Of a stretch of DNA of 64,000 nucleotides, positions 34,275 through 43,337 are shown one piece after another. The translations under genes were made by a program, and so were the position numbers. The notes beneath the pieces were generated by a model that had not been told where the DNA came from, did not search any database, and worked only from the letters and a program-made list of their open reading frames with translations. Source of the stretch: Pseudomonas weihenstephanensis (GTDB taxonomy: Bacteria; Pseudomonadota; Gammaproteobacteria; Pseudomonadales; Pseudomonadaceae); assembly GCF_001043055.1 (NCBI RefSeq), contig NZ_JYLF01000001.1, forward strand, positions 558,001 to 622,000. Reading direction: 5' to 3'. Within the stretch, counting starts at the first letter, position 1. Each line of letters begins with the position of its first letter.

Positions 34275-34711
34275 CCGCGTTGCCCACGAACTTGCTTTCG
34301 TTGCTGCTGTTCTTGGCCGCCTGGTTTCTGTTCAACCACCTCATCGATGAGCGTAACCGCGCCTTGTTTGAGGTCAGCGGACTGCGCGAAGCGGCCCGTA
34401 TCAGTGGAGAAATGCTGGCTGATCGTGACGAAAACGACCGCACTCGAACTAAGGCTCTGAACCATGCACTTTCTGAAATCAATGATCTGCGCCGTGCTGT
34501 TGATAGTGGTGGTAAGCGGCTGTTCGTTAAAGCCACCTGTAGCACCCCAAAGCCCGACCAGACCGGCCCCGGCAGCCTGGCTGATGCAGGCGCCGCCGAA
34601 CTCGCAACAGACGCTCGACCGGATTATTTCACCCTCCGCGATCAACTCGCCCTCAGTCGAGAAATGATCCTGGGGCTGCAAGACCACGTGCGCCGGATCT
34701 GCCTGCGCTAA
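34271..34711 (+). CDS. Rz-like inner-membrane spanin
   Basis: A 146-residue protein with one N-terminal membrane helix (LLSLLLFLAAWFLF) and a long charged periplasmic coiled coil (about residues 25-80). It is the i-spanin, which links to Rz1 to fuse inner and outer membranes at lysis. It overlaps the endolysin stop by 4 bp and contains the Rz1 gene in another frame. Confidence 0.85.
   Translation: MTALPTNLLSLLLFLAAWFLFNHLIDERNRALFEVSGLREAARISGEMLADRDENDRTRTKALNHALSEINDLRRAVDSGGKRLFVKATCSTPKPDQTGPGSLADAGAAELATDARPDYFTLRDQLALSREMILGLQDHVRRICLR
34464..34667 (+). CDS. Rz1-like outer-membrane spanin lipoprotein, nested in Rz
   Basis: A 67-residue lipoprotein wholly inside the Rz gene in the +1 frame. 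The signal peptide ends in the lipobox V-S-G-C with Cys20 as the acylated residue, and the mature part is Pro-rich (KPPVAPQSPTRPAPA), as in Rz1 proteins. It is the o-spanin. Nested Rz1 genes are typical of this phage group and often missed. Confidence 0.87.
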   Translation: MHFLKSMICAVLLIVVVSGCSLKPPVAPQSPTRPAPAAWLMQAPPNSQQTLDRIISPSAINSPSVEK

Positions 34712-34751
34712 CCCGAATCACCCACTTTTAAACCTGAACGGAAAACACCCC

Positions 34752-35039
34752 ATGACTGAACGTCGCGAAATCGAACTGGAAATTGGCAACAGCGAATTCA
34801 CCTTTGAGCTGACCCCTCAAGACGTGACCAAGTACTTCAACGCCGTTAACCAGAACAACAAAGTGGCCCCGGCCAACAACTTGCTGGTGACCACGGTGAA
34901 GCAGGAACAGCGCGCCTCCCTGAAACCGTTGCTGGCCAACCCGGTGATGGTGATGCAACTGGCCGGCACGCTGCTGGAAGAGTACGGCCCGGACGTTGAA
35001 ATCATCGTAAAAAAGCCCTCGACCACGCCGAAGGACTGA
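34752..35039 (+). CDS. Tail assembly chaperone, short form (GpE-like)
   Basis: A 95-residue protein between the lysis cassette and the tape measure, the standard place for tail assembly chaperones. It starts MTERREIELEIGNSEFTFELTPQD and is acidic. It contains the slippery heptamer A AAA AAG in frame near its 3' end, so a portion of ribosomes should continue into the longer product. Confidence 0.82.
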   Translation: MTERREIELEIGNSEFTFELTPQDVTKYFNAVNQNNKVAPANNLLVTTVKQEQRASLKPLLANPVMVMQLAGTLLEEYGPDVEIIVKKPSTTPKD

Positions 35040-35203
35040 GTGAGAACGGCTTGGGCCAGTTAGTGGCCCTGGCCAATCGCTGGCTACCGGGCGCCGAACC
35101 CACCGCCGAGGTGATGGGCACGGCCAAGTGGTTGGAAGACGAGTATTGGAAACGCATGGAATATGCCGTGGCTAACGGCATTGCCCATGCCCTGAACGGA
35201 TAA
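34752..35203 (+). CDS. Tail assembly chaperone, -1 frameshift product (GpE+E'-like)
   Basis: Slippage by -1 at A AAA AAG (35009-35015) joins the first 88 residues to 62 further codons read from 35015 to the TAA at 35201. The extension (beginning ALDHAEGLSENGLGQ and ending GIAHALNG) has no stop codon for 186 bp, fills the gap to the tape-measure gene and looks like a real helical protein. The start coordinate is shared with the short form. Confidence 0.8.
35009..35015 (+). other. Programmed -1 ribosomal frameshift site
   Basis: The heptamer A-AAA-AAG is placed with AAA and AAG as zero-frame codons, the X-XXY-YYZ form most efficient in proteobacteria. It is 22 bp before the zero-frame stop. 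Confidence 0.85.
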
Positions 35204-35209
35204 CCACAC

Positions 35210-37438
35210 ATGGCAGATCGCAGCGCCCGCCTAGCCTTTATCTTGAGCCTGACCGACAAGATCACCGCGCCCTTGGGCAAGGTCAAAACCGGATTTTCGG
35301 ATTTGACCAAGCAGGCAGAAAACAACAACAAGACCATGGGCCTTGGCTTGGGTGGCTTGTTGGGGGCGGGGGTTGCGATCAATAAATCTTTGGAGCCTGC
35401 GTTAGAAATGAACCGCGCCCTGGGCGAAGTCCGCTCACTGGGCGTGGCTGAAGACGCGCTGAATGCACTCAACCGCAAGTCGCTGGAGTTCTCAGTGGCC
35501 TACGGTGAAAACGCCCGTGACTTTGTGGCCTCGGCGTCCAGCATCAATGGCGCCATTCAAGGGCTGAGCGGCAGCCAGTTGGCCACCTTCACCAACACCA
35601 GCAACCTGTTGGCCAAGGCCACCAAAACCGACGCCGACACCATGGGCGCCTACGTCGGCACCCTGTACAACCTGTTCAAAGATCAAGCCGATGCCATGGG
35701 CAAAAGCCAGTGGGTCGAGAAGATGGGCGGGCAGACCGCGTTGGCGGTGCAGCTGTTCCGCACCGACGGCGCCCAGCTCAAGGATGCCTTTAAAGAGGTC
35801 GGCGCGATCGCGACCACGGCCGGTGTCGATCTGGCCGAGCAGTTCGCCGTGATTGGCACGCTGAGCAGCACCATGGAAGGCGGCGACGCCGGGGGCATGT
35901 ACAAGGCGCTGTTTGAAAACATCGGCGCAGGGTCGGAAAAACTGGGCATGAAGTTCACCGACCAGAACGGCAAACTGCTGCCGATGCTCGACATCCTGGA
36001 CAAGCTGCAAGGCAAGTTTGGCGACCTGACCACCGCCGCCGCTGGCACGGCCTTGACCGATGCCTTTGGCGGCGAAGGGGCGCGGGTGATTGGCGCTCTG
36101 GCCAAAGACACCGGGCGTTTGCGCAATGGCATGGAGCAGTTGGGCAACGTGCGCGGGCTGGAGAGCGCAGACAAGATGGCGCGGGCGATGGTTGACCCGT
36201 GGCAACAGTTCGGCTCGGCCGTGCAGGCGCTGCGCATTGCCTTCGGTCAAGGCTTGATCCCGATCCTTGAACCGCTGATGGCCAAGCTCACTGGTGTGGC
36301 GCAAACCCTGACGCGCTGGTCGCAGTTGTTCCCTAACATCACCCGCGTGGTGGGGATTGCCACGCTGGCCATCTTTACTATCACTGCCGTGATGTCGGCC
36401 CTCACGCTGGTGGTGGGCATCAGCAAGATGGTGTGGCTGGCTTTGGTGACGGTCTGGAAGATCCTCACCTGGACAGGCTTTCGCAGCATTGCCATGTTCC
36501 TCATTCACGTGGCCATTGCCACCACGTTAGTGGTGAGCATGATGGCCATGGTTACTTGGATATGGCTGGTTCGCGGCGCCATGCTGCTGTGGCAAGGCGC
36601 GATCTGGCTGCTTAACGCGGCCCTGCTGGCCAACCCCATCGTGTGGATCGTGATCGGGGTGGTGGCGTTGATCGCTGCCGTGGCTGCTGCCGTTTATTAC
36701 TGGGATGAGTGGACGACCGCGCTACTCAACAGCGAGGCGTTCAAGTGGGTCAGTGACCAGCTCCAGGGCTTGAGTGACTGGTTCAGTTCCATGGGCGGCT
36801 GGATGGGCATGGCTAAGGCCGCGTGGGACGGGATTATCAACATCTTCAAAGGCGCGATTAATGGCCTGATCGAGATGCTGAACAAAATCCCCGGCGTGCA
36901 GATCGATGCCGCGTTTGGCGACCTGCCAGCACCGCCGCAGATGCCGGACATCGGGGTGGCGCAGGTGCAGGCCCAACCGGCGCCGCCGCTGGTCATGGCC
37001 CCCGTGCCGAAAGACCCCACGGCCATGCTGCCGGAGATGGAAAGCCCGTTGCGGCTCGTGCCTCAAGCGCCGCCGTTGGTGATGGCACCGGCACCTGTGC
37101 CCGTGCAACCCAACATCCCCGGCCCTCGGGCGCTGGCCACCCCAGCCATACCGCAGGTCGATGCACTGCAACCGCCGCTGCAAGTCCCTGCACTGGTGAC
37201 GGCGGCACCGCCGCAAGCCAAGTCCGAGCAAAGTCAGGAACGCCTCAACAGCGCGCTGAGCAGCCTGTCCCCGTCACGGCCCAACGCCGTGCCTAAGGGC
37301 GGCCTGTTGAGCAGCATTCAGAACAACAGCCAAACCCAAAGCAAGGCCACCCACGTGGAAAACCTGAACATCACCAACACCAAACCCATGAGTCCATTGG
37401 AGCTTGAAAACATGATGAGCATGGCGGTGGGCGGATGA
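35210..37438 (+). CDS. Tail tape measure protein
   Basis: A 742-residue tape measure protein. The N-terminal half resembles the TP901/P2 GpT core, with SLGVAEDALNALNRKSLEFS and ALTDAFGGEGARVIGAL. Several hydrophobic membrane-like segments lie at about residues 380-510. A Pro/Ala-rich stretch with repeated PPLVMAP-type units occupies roughly 575-680. It sets tail length and takes part in DNA entry. It overlaps the DUF2590 gene by 4 bp. Confidence 0.92.
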   Translation: MADRSARLAFILSLTDKITAPLGKVKTGFSDLTKQAENNNKTMGLGLGGLLGAGVAINKSLEPALEMNRALGEVRSLGVAEDALNALNRKSLEFSVAYGENARDFVASASSINGAIQGLSGSQLATFTNTSNLLAKATKTDADTMGAYVGTLYNLFKDQADAMGKSQWVEKMGGQTALAVQLFRTDGAQLKDAFKEVGAIATTAGVDLAEQFAVIGTLSSTMEGGDAGGMYKALFENIGAGSEKLGMKFTDQNGKLLPMLDILDKLQGKFGDLTTAAAGTALTDAFGGEGARVIGALAKDTGRLRNGMEQLGNVRGLESADKMARAMVDPWQQFGSAVQALRIAFGQGLIPILEPLMAKLTGVAQTLTRWSQLFPNITRVVGIATLAIFTITAVMSALTLVVGISKMVWLALVTVWKILTWTGFRSIAMFLIHVAIATTLVVSMMAMVTWIWLVRGAMLLWQGAIWLLNAALLANPIVWIVIGVVALIAAVAAAVYYWDEWTTALLNSEAFKWVSDQLQGLSDWFSSMGGWMGMAKAAWDGIINIFKGAINGLIEMLNKIPGVQIDAAFGDLPAPPQMPDIGVAQVQAQPAPPLVMAPVPKDPTAMLPEMESPLRLVPQAPPLVMAPAPVPVQPNIPGPRALATPAIPQVDALQPPLQVPALVTAAPPQAKSEQSQERLNSALSSLSPSRPNAVPKGGLLSSIQNNSQTQSKATHVENLNITNTKPMSPLELENMMSMAVGG

Positions 37439-37752
37439 GTGACTACATCGACCTGCGGATTGTGGACAACGATTTGTCGCTGGATCCGTCGCGCCAACCG
37501 TTGCTCATCGATGACCGCGCCAGTATTGCCCAGGACATCGCGCACATGATCCGCGAAAGCGGCTTGCTGGTGACGTTGGTGGCCGAGCGCAGCCGTCTGC
37601 GTCAGCGCGATTGCATCCAGCAACTGGAGCTGCTGGTGGAGGCCGATGTGCGCCTGGTGCCGGGCACGGCGTTGATTCAGTCCTACGACAGCGGCAAGTA
37701 CCTGGTGACGGCTAAAACTTTGAAGTTTGGCGCGATCGAGGTGTTCCTGTGA
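37435..37752 (+). CDS. Baseplate-associated DUF2590 protein (HP1 type)
   Basis: A 105-residue DUF2590 protein, MSDYIDLRIVDNDLSLDP at the start and LRQRDCIQQLELLVEADVRLVPGTALI in the middle. The family occurs between tape measure and GpJ in HP1-like phages and is probably a baseplate wedge part (GpW/gp25-like place). It overlaps both neighbours. Confidence 0.8.
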   Translation: MSDYIDLRIVDNDLSLDPSRQPLLIDDRASIAQDIAHMIRESGLLVTLVAERSRLRQRDCIQQLELLVEADVRLVPGTALIQSYDSGKYLVTAKTLKFGAIEVFL

Positions 37753-38921
37753 GCGACGTGGATTTTAAACAGGCGCTGACAGACGCCGGGATCCCGACCA
37801 CCGAGGCCGGGTTGCGCAAGGCGTGGGAAAGTGAGGTGGCGACCCAAGGCAGTAAGCTGAGCAACACCAGCGCCTATTCGCCGTTCTGGCGGCTGATTAC
37901 CGCGCTGGTGACCAAGCCAGTCATGTGGCTCATCAGCTTTATCAGCGACACCGTGCTGCCGAATTTCTTTGTCAAAACGGCCGGTGACACCTGGCTGGAC
38001 ATGCTGGCCTGGGCGGTCAACGTCGAGCGCAAAGGCGCGACCAAGGCCAAGGGCGTGATCCTGTTCACCCGCATTGCAGCCGGTGGCACGCTGGAATTGC
38101 CTGCGGGCATCGTGGTGCAGTCGTCCGCGATCAACGGCCATATTTATCAACTGGTCACCACCACACCCGCGACCTTTGCCGATGGCCTGCTGCAACTGGA
38201 AGTGCCGGTGGAGGCGCAGGAGGTGGGCAGCGGCTACAACCTGGCGCCCGGTTACTACGCCATTTTGCCGGTGCCACTGGCGGGCATTGCCCAGGTGGTG
38301 AACGCCGATGGTTGGTTGATCGCCCCAGGCGCCGACCCTGAACCCGACGAGCAACTGCGCTTGCGCGTGCGCAACCAGTTCTCGGCGGTCAACCAGTGGC
38401 ACACCGACGCGGTGTACCGGGCGATGATCTCAGCGTTCCCCGGCGTGCGCCCGGACGGGGTGTATTTTCTGCACGGCGCGCCCCGTGGCCCCGGCAGTGC
38501 CAACGCCTATGTGCTGTTCGATGCGGACGTGCCAGCGGCCACGTACCTGGAGCAGATCAACGCGCACATCCGTAACCAGGGCAACCATGGCCACGGCGAT
38601 GACCTGGTGGTGATGGTGATGCCCGAAACCCAACACGCCATCCGCCTGACCCTGTGGCCACGCGCGCTGATCGGCAATGACAAACGCGACAGCCTGCGCG
38701 ATGAGGTGGCGTTGTTCGTGCGCGCAGCGTTCCGTGAAAGCACGGTCACCGACTACCAGCCGACCCTGACCTATCCGCAGTCACGCTTTTCTTTCAGCCG
38801 ACTGGGCGAAGAGCTGCACCAACAGTTCCCCGGCATCGAGTCGCTGCACTTTGACAATGCCGACATCGTTTCAGAACTGAGCATCCCCCGGATCAACAGC
38901 CTGGTGGTGACGCTCGCATGA
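37749..38921 (+). CDS. Baseplate assembly protein (GpJ type)
   Basis: A 390-residue baseplate J protein starting at GTG 37749. It shows the family regions around GDTWLDMLAWAVNVERKGATKAKG and LELPAGIVVQSSAINGHIYQ, followed by RLRVRNQFSAVNQWHTDAVYRAMI. It forms the outer baseplate wedges. It overlaps the next gene by 4 bp. Confidence 0.92.
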   Translation: MSDVDFKQALTDAGIPTTEAGLRKAWESEVATQGSKLSNTSAYSPFWRLITALVTKPVMWLISFISDTVLPNFFVKTAGDTWLDMLAWAVNVERKGATKAKGVILFTRIAAGGTLELPAGIVVQSSAINGHIYQLVTTTPATFADGLLQLEVPVEAQEVGSGYNLAPGYYAILPVPLAGIAQVVNADGWLIAPGADPEPDEQLRLRVRNQFSAVNQWHTDAVYRAMISAFPGVRPDGVYFLHGAPRGPGSANAYVLFDADVPAATYLEQINAHIRNQGNHGHGDDLVVMVMPETQHAIRLTLWPRALIGNDKRDSLRDEVALFVRAAFRESTVTDYQPTLTYPQSRFSFSRLGEELHQQFPGIESLHFDNADIVSELSIPRINSLVVTLA

Positions 38922-39442
38922 TCAAACTCAAGTTGCCGTTCTGGCTCGATGGTAAGGAGCTGAACAGGCTCAAGACCGCCAGTCAGTCCTGGTGGAACAA
39001 GGTCGAAGGCTGGTTGCAGTGGCCGCTGCTGCAAATGGACGCTGAAACCTGCCACCTGACCGTGCTCGATCTGCTGGCCTGGCAGCGCGACATCAGCCGC
39101 TTCAAGGACGAACCCGAAAGCCTGTACCGGTTGCGGGTCAAATTCGCCTTTATCAACGCCGTGGACGCGGGCAGCACCGCAGGGCTGAAACGCATTCTGC
39201 AACGCCTGGGCGTGGGCTACGTCGAGATCGACGAGCGCCTGCCCGATCGGGACTGGGACGTGGTGCTGCTGCGCCTCTCCGATTCGCAACTGTCGCAAAA
39301 CCCGGAACTGATGCGGGTATTGATCCAGCAGTACGGGCGCACGTGCCGCCGCTATGACTTTGTGACCATCACCCCTGTATCGCTGCGCATCGTCGCGGTG
39401 GACTTTAACGACGACCAGCAAACGCTGGTTGCCAGCCTGTAG
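38918..39442 (+). CDS. Baseplate/tail protein (GpI type)
   Basis: A 174-residue protein between GpJ and the fibre gene, the GpI position. WLQWPLLQMDAETCHLTVLDLLAWQRDI and LYRLRVKFAFINAVDAGSTAGLKRIL resemble phage tail protein I. It connects fibres to the baseplate in related phages. Confidence 0.82.
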   Translation: MIKLKLPFWLDGKELNRLKTASQSWWNKVEGWLQWPLLQMDAETCHLTVLDLLAWQRDISRFKDEPESLYRLRVKFAFINAVDAGSTAGLKRILQRLGVGYVEIDERLPDRDWDVVLLRLSDSQLSQNPELMRVLIQQYGRTCRRYDFVTITPVSLRIVAVDFNDDQQTLVASL

Positions 39443-39451
39443 GAGCCTCCC

Positions 39452-41845
39452 GTGGGTGCCAGTATTACCCTTGCAGGTGAAAGCCTGATCGCGCAGAAAG
39501 TCGGCGCACAACAACCCCTGATCGTCAGCCGCTTTGTGCTGGCCAACGTGCCGGGCCTTAACCCGAACGGCCCGGTAAACCGTGGCGCGGCCAAGCCGCC
39601 CGTGAGCCAGATCGTGGCCACTTACGACGTGACCCAAAAAGGCTTTGTGAACCCTAATCAGGTGGTTTACAGCCTGATGATGGGCAGCGACATCGGGGAC
39701 TTCGACTGGAACTGGATCGGCCTCGAAACCGCCGACAACGTGTTGTTGGCCGTGGCGTACGTGCCGGTGCAGCAAAAGCGCCGCAACATCCCGCCGCTGC
39801 AAATCGGCAACAACGTCACCCGCAACTTTCTGGTGGTGTTCGACGGCGCCCAGGCGCTGACCGGCATCACCATCGACGCCAAGACCTGGCAGCACGACTT
39901 CACTGTGCGCCTGCACAGCATCGACGAGCGCGAGCGCCTGAGTAACCGCGATATGTTCGGGCGTTCGTGCTTCTTTGACGGCGGTTTTCAGTTGGAGAAA
40001 GTCGGGGCGGTGTACCAGCTCAAGCCCGGTATTGCTTACATCGAAGGCGTGCGGGTGCTGTCAGCGGCAGCCACGCCAGTCGCCCCGGCCAACCTGCCGA
40101 CCAAAGCCTGGCTGGATGTGTGCCTGGAACGCCAGTTGAGCGATGCCGTGGTCAGCTGGAAAGTGACCTTTGGCGCCTCGTTGCCCGACTACACCGACAG
40201 CGTTGGGGTGCGTCACTACGTGGTGCCGCTGGCCGACATTCCCAATTCCAACACCATCACCGACATCCGCAAGCCCGAGCCGATCACAGACGCGCTGGTC
40301 AAGCACTTCGCCGGTCGCAGTTGGGTCGAATCCGAACTGCTGAAAAAGGCCAACAAGGGCACGACGCTGAAGGATTACGGCATCACCGACGCCATTCAGA
40401 ACGTCAACCCGCTGCCCGGTACCAGCCTGGATCTGCACGGCGGGCAGTTCGCTTTCGTGTCGGCTGAAAGTGAAACCCACCTGTGCCAGAACTGCTACTG
40501 GAACGGGAAAGCCTGGCTGAGGCATGACGTGGCCAAGCCTGCTGTGGTGTTGGTGGGCGGTGGTGGTCGATTGCGGGTGCAGCGTGCGAGCGCAGGTGAG
40601 AACCCGATCGTGTGGACGTCTTCGGCCTCGATCCGCGACAGTGGCGACACGTACAGCATCGTAGAGATCGATCGCTTGCTGACGGCGCTCAATCTGGTGG
40701 TGGACTCCAAAGCCGACAAAGCCACGACGCTGGGGGGGTATGGCATCACCGATGCCATCCCGAACCTTAACCCGCTGCCTAACAACAGCCTGGACATTCA
40801 CGCGGGTAGCTTTGGTTTTGTGAGTTCGATTCTCGAATCCAGCCTGTGCCAGAACTGCTATTACGCGGACGGCCGCTGGATGCGTCACGACACCAACAAA
40901 CCTGCCGCCTGCATTGCCGTCACCAATGGTCGGGCGATCATCCGCAAGGCAGCGGCCGGGGCCAATCCCATTGTCTGGACGTATGACGCCACGTTAATGG
41001 ACAGCCTCAATACCTACAGCGCCAACCAGGTGGACGACTTGTTGGTGCCCATCAATAACGCGATCGACAAGACCAATGTGAACGTGGGTCAGATCAATAA
41101 AGACCTGGTTGTCATCAACAAAACGCTGGATAAAAAGGCCGACAAGGGCACCACTCTAAAGGACTACGGCATCACCGACGCCATTCCAAACCGTAACCCC
41201 TTGTCGGGTGACAGCTTAGACATTCACGCGGGTCAGTACGGTTTTTTAAGCTCTATCAGCGAGACCAGCCTGTCTCAAAACTGCTACTGGGACGGCGCCA
41301 AATGGATGCGCCACAACACCGGGCTGCCTGCGGTGGTGATGGCGGGGGCGGCCGGTCAACTGATCGTGCGACGTGCAGAGGCCGGGGCCAACCCGATTGT
41401 GTTCAAAGGGCAAGCCACAATCATCGACAGCTCAAAGCTGGCCACTACCGCCGACGTGGGCGTGGCGCGCATTGCTTCTGACGCCCAGATCGATGCGGGA
41501 AACGATGACAGCACCATCGTCACCCCGAAGAAACTGCGCCGGGGTTGCTCCTGGTCGATCGGGCGCAATGGCTACTTTGCCGCCCCCACCTGGTTGGGCG
41601 GGTGGGTATTGCAATGGGCGACCACCAGCGAGTGTATTTCCAGCAGCGATTACCGGTACTTCCCGACCCCGTTCCCGAATGAGTGCTTCGGCATGCTGTT
41701 CAGTCTCATGTCCAGCACGCAGGGCGGTTTTGGCAACAACTTCGGCATGGTGCACCAGGTTGTGGACAGTTCGCGTTTCCTCTGGAGCGCGGGCGGTACC
41801 TTTTCACATGAGGGCCAAGCCTTCTTTCTGGCATTAGGGAAATAA
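39452..41845 (+). CDS. Tail fibre protein (DUF3751 N-terminus, three internal repeats)
   Basis: A 797-residue fibre starting at GTG 39452 behind TAGGAG. The N-terminal 200 residues are a DUF3751 phage tail-collar fibre domain that attaches to the baseplate. Three imperfect repeats begin at residues 299, 420 and 562, each with a GTTLKDYGITDAI-like start, NPLPxxSLDIHAG, QNCYW and ANPIVW. The last about 100 residues (CSWSIGRNGYFAAPTWLGG ... FLALGK) resemble a gp53-like C-terminal receptor-binding tip. This protein decides host range. Confidence 0.9.
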   Translation: MGASITLAGESLIAQKVGAQQPLIVSRFVLANVPGLNPNGPVNRGAAKPPVSQIVATYDVTQKGFVNPNQVVYSLMMGSDIGDFDWNWIGLETADNVLLAVAYVPVQQKRRNIPPLQIGNNVTRNFLVVFDGAQALTGITIDAKTWQHDFTVRLHSIDERERLSNRDMFGRSCFFDGGFQLEKVGAVYQLKPGIAYIEGVRVLSAAATPVAPANLPTKAWLDVCLERQLSDAVVSWKVTFGASLPDYTDSVGVRHYVVPLADIPNSNTITDIRKPEPITDALVKHFAGRSWVESELLKKANKGTTLKDYGITDAIQNVNPLPGTSLDLHGGQFAFVSAESETHLCQNCYWNGKAWLRHDVAKPAVVLVGGGGRLRVQRASAGENPIVWTSSASIRDSGDTYSIVEIDRLLTALNLVVDSKADKATTLGGYGITDAIPNLNPLPNNSLDIHAGSFGFVSSILESSLCQNCYYADGRWMRHDTNKPAACIAVTNGRAIIRKAAAGANPIVWTYDATLMDSLNTYSANQVDDLLVPINNAIDKTNVNVGQINKDLVVINKTLDKKADKGTTLKDYGITDAIPNRNPLSGDSLDIHAGQYGFLSSISETSLSQNCYWDGAKWMRHNTGLPAVVMAGAAGQLIVRRAEAGANPIVFKGQATIIDSSKLATTADVGVARIASDAQIDAGNDDSTIVTPKKLRRGCSWSIGRNGYFAAPTWLGGWVLQWATTSECISSSDYRYFPTPFPNECFGMLFSLMSSTQGGFGNNFGMVHQVVDSSRFLWSAGGTFSHEGQAFFLALGK

Positions 41846-41847
41846 CC

Positions 41848-42417
41848 ATGGCCCGTTTTTGCTTTCTGCTGGCCACTGACGGCCGCATTTTGACTCGCTA
41901 TTCATCGGCACTGCACGGCAATGCCATACCGGACGACGCCATCGATGTGGCGAAAACGATCTATGACGGTTCGCTGAACTACCGCAAGGAGCAAGCGCCG
42001 TACTACGTCAACAACGTGCTGGAGTTCCGCCCTTATCGACTGGATGCCCAGCAGCAAAGCCTGCGCACGCGCCGCGACATTGACCAGCGCTGCGAGGACG
42101 CTATCACTTCGGGATTCAGCTCAAACGCCACCGGTACCCGTTTTGACTACGACAGTCAGCGGGACGACCAATTGAACCTGAACGCCGCCATTTTGCTGGG
42201 CATCGACATGCACTATCCCTGCCGTGATGCGCAGGGGGAGAAGGGCTTTCACCTGCACACGGCGCAGCAGTTGCGCCAGGTGGGGGAGGACTTCAACCAA
42301 TTCAAAATGAAGCTGCTGGTGTACGGCAATGAGCTGAAACAGCAGCTCGACCAAGCGTTAGCCAGCGGAGAGCTGGAGACGGTCGAGGCCATCCGTTGGG
42401 GAGAGGCGCTTTCATGA
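41848..42417 (+). CDS. Tail fibre assembly protein
   Basis: A 189-residue protein right after the fibre gene. The N-terminal part (FCFLLATDGRILTRYSSALHGNAIPDDA) is typical of fibre chaperones, and the C-terminal half has an R-x-DxxxxxAI pattern like DUF4376 domains. It probably helps fold or trimerise the fibre. It overlaps the next gene by 4 bp. Confidence 0.75.
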   Translation: MARFCFLLATDGRILTRYSSALHGNAIPDDAIDVAKTIYDGSLNYRKEQAPYYVNNVLEFRPYRLDAQQQSLRTRRDIDQRCEDAITSGFSSNATGTRFDYDSQRDDQLNLNAAILLGIDMHYPCRDAQGEKGFHLHTAQQLRQVGEDFNQFKMKLLVYGNELKQQLDQALASGELETVEAIRWGEALS

Positions 42418-43337
42418 CCTGGGCACCTGTGACCCTGCGCTGGCCCGAGCAGTCCACCGGCTGGATGCAGCAACTGAGCGCGGCCAAGGACTTGGCCAGC
42501 GGCGAGCTGGCCAGCACCGCGTTGCGCCTGAGCGGCCTGGACGGCATGACCAGTACCAATCCGGGGCCGGTGGGCGCCGCCGCGCAAGGCGTGATTGCGG
42601 CCGGGCGTGCGGCCCTCACGGAACAGATGGGCGAAGCCCCGGCCTGTCTGGTGGTGACGCCGTTTCAAAGTGGTGTGGGTCAGGGCCGTGGCTACCAGCG
42701 GTATCTGTCGGCGCCGAACCTGGTGCAGCAGTTGGCCAACAAGTTGGTGGACGTCAGCGATGCCAGCCGTCCCGAAGGGCAGCAGTACGCGCTGTGCCTG
42801 ATGTTTCTGGCCACACGTTTCGACCAGTTGGCCGACAGCCTGTCCCGGTTCAATGCGTTGCTGCCGATGCCGGATCTGGTGCGCACCGAGCGCCGCGCCC
42901 GGCACCTGTCAAAGCTGGAGACCGAAAAGTGGGAAATCCCCAACGCTGGGCCGTTGCCGCGCTGGCAGTCCTTGCCGCTGGAGCGCTGCACCTTGCTCAA
43001 GGCCGCCAAACAGTCGATGGCGGGCCAACTGGCGGTGCTGGAGAGCTACGCCGCCGACAGCTCGCCCATGAGCGATCTGGCCGCGCTGGCCAGCCGCAAG
43101 ACCGCCCAGCAAAAAGGCCGCGACCAACAACTGGCCGACCTTAAAGCCTTGCTTGCCGGTGGCCAGCAGGACGGCAGCCTGCGCGCGCGGATGATCGGCC
43201 CCGGCACCACCAGCGACCTGCGCCGAAACTTGCTCAGCACCGAAGCGCCGGGCCATGAATGGGTGCTGTGCGCCGGGGCGCTGTTGGTGGGGTCGGAAAA
43301 GGGCTTGAACTTCGTCCGCGAGCTGGTGGGCCTATGA
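42414..43337 (+). CDS. HP1-type phage structural protein, unknown role
   Basis: A 307-residue protein, mostly helical, in the place of HP1-like late proteins between fibre assembly and baseplate hub genes. It shows FQSGVGQGRGYQRYLSAPNLVQQLA and ALCLMFLATRFDQLADSLSRFNALLP. The specific function is not known. The ATG at 42414 overlaps the preceding stop; the frame is open 6 codons further up. Confidence 0.75.
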   Translation: MTWAPVTLRWPEQSTGWMQQLSAAKDLASGELASTALRLSGLDGMTSTNPGPVGAAAQGVIAAGRAALTEQMGEAPACLVVTPFQSGVGQGRGYQRYLSAPNLVQQLANKLVDVSDASRPEGQQYALCLMFLATRFDQLADSLSRFNALLPMPDLVRTERRARHLSKLETEKWEIPNAGPLPRWQSLPLERCTLLKAAKQSMAGQLAVLESYAADSSPMSDLAALASRKTAQQKGRDQQLADLKALLAGGQQDGSLRARMIGPGTTSDLRRNLLSTEAPGHEWVLCAGALLVGSEKGLNFVRELVGL

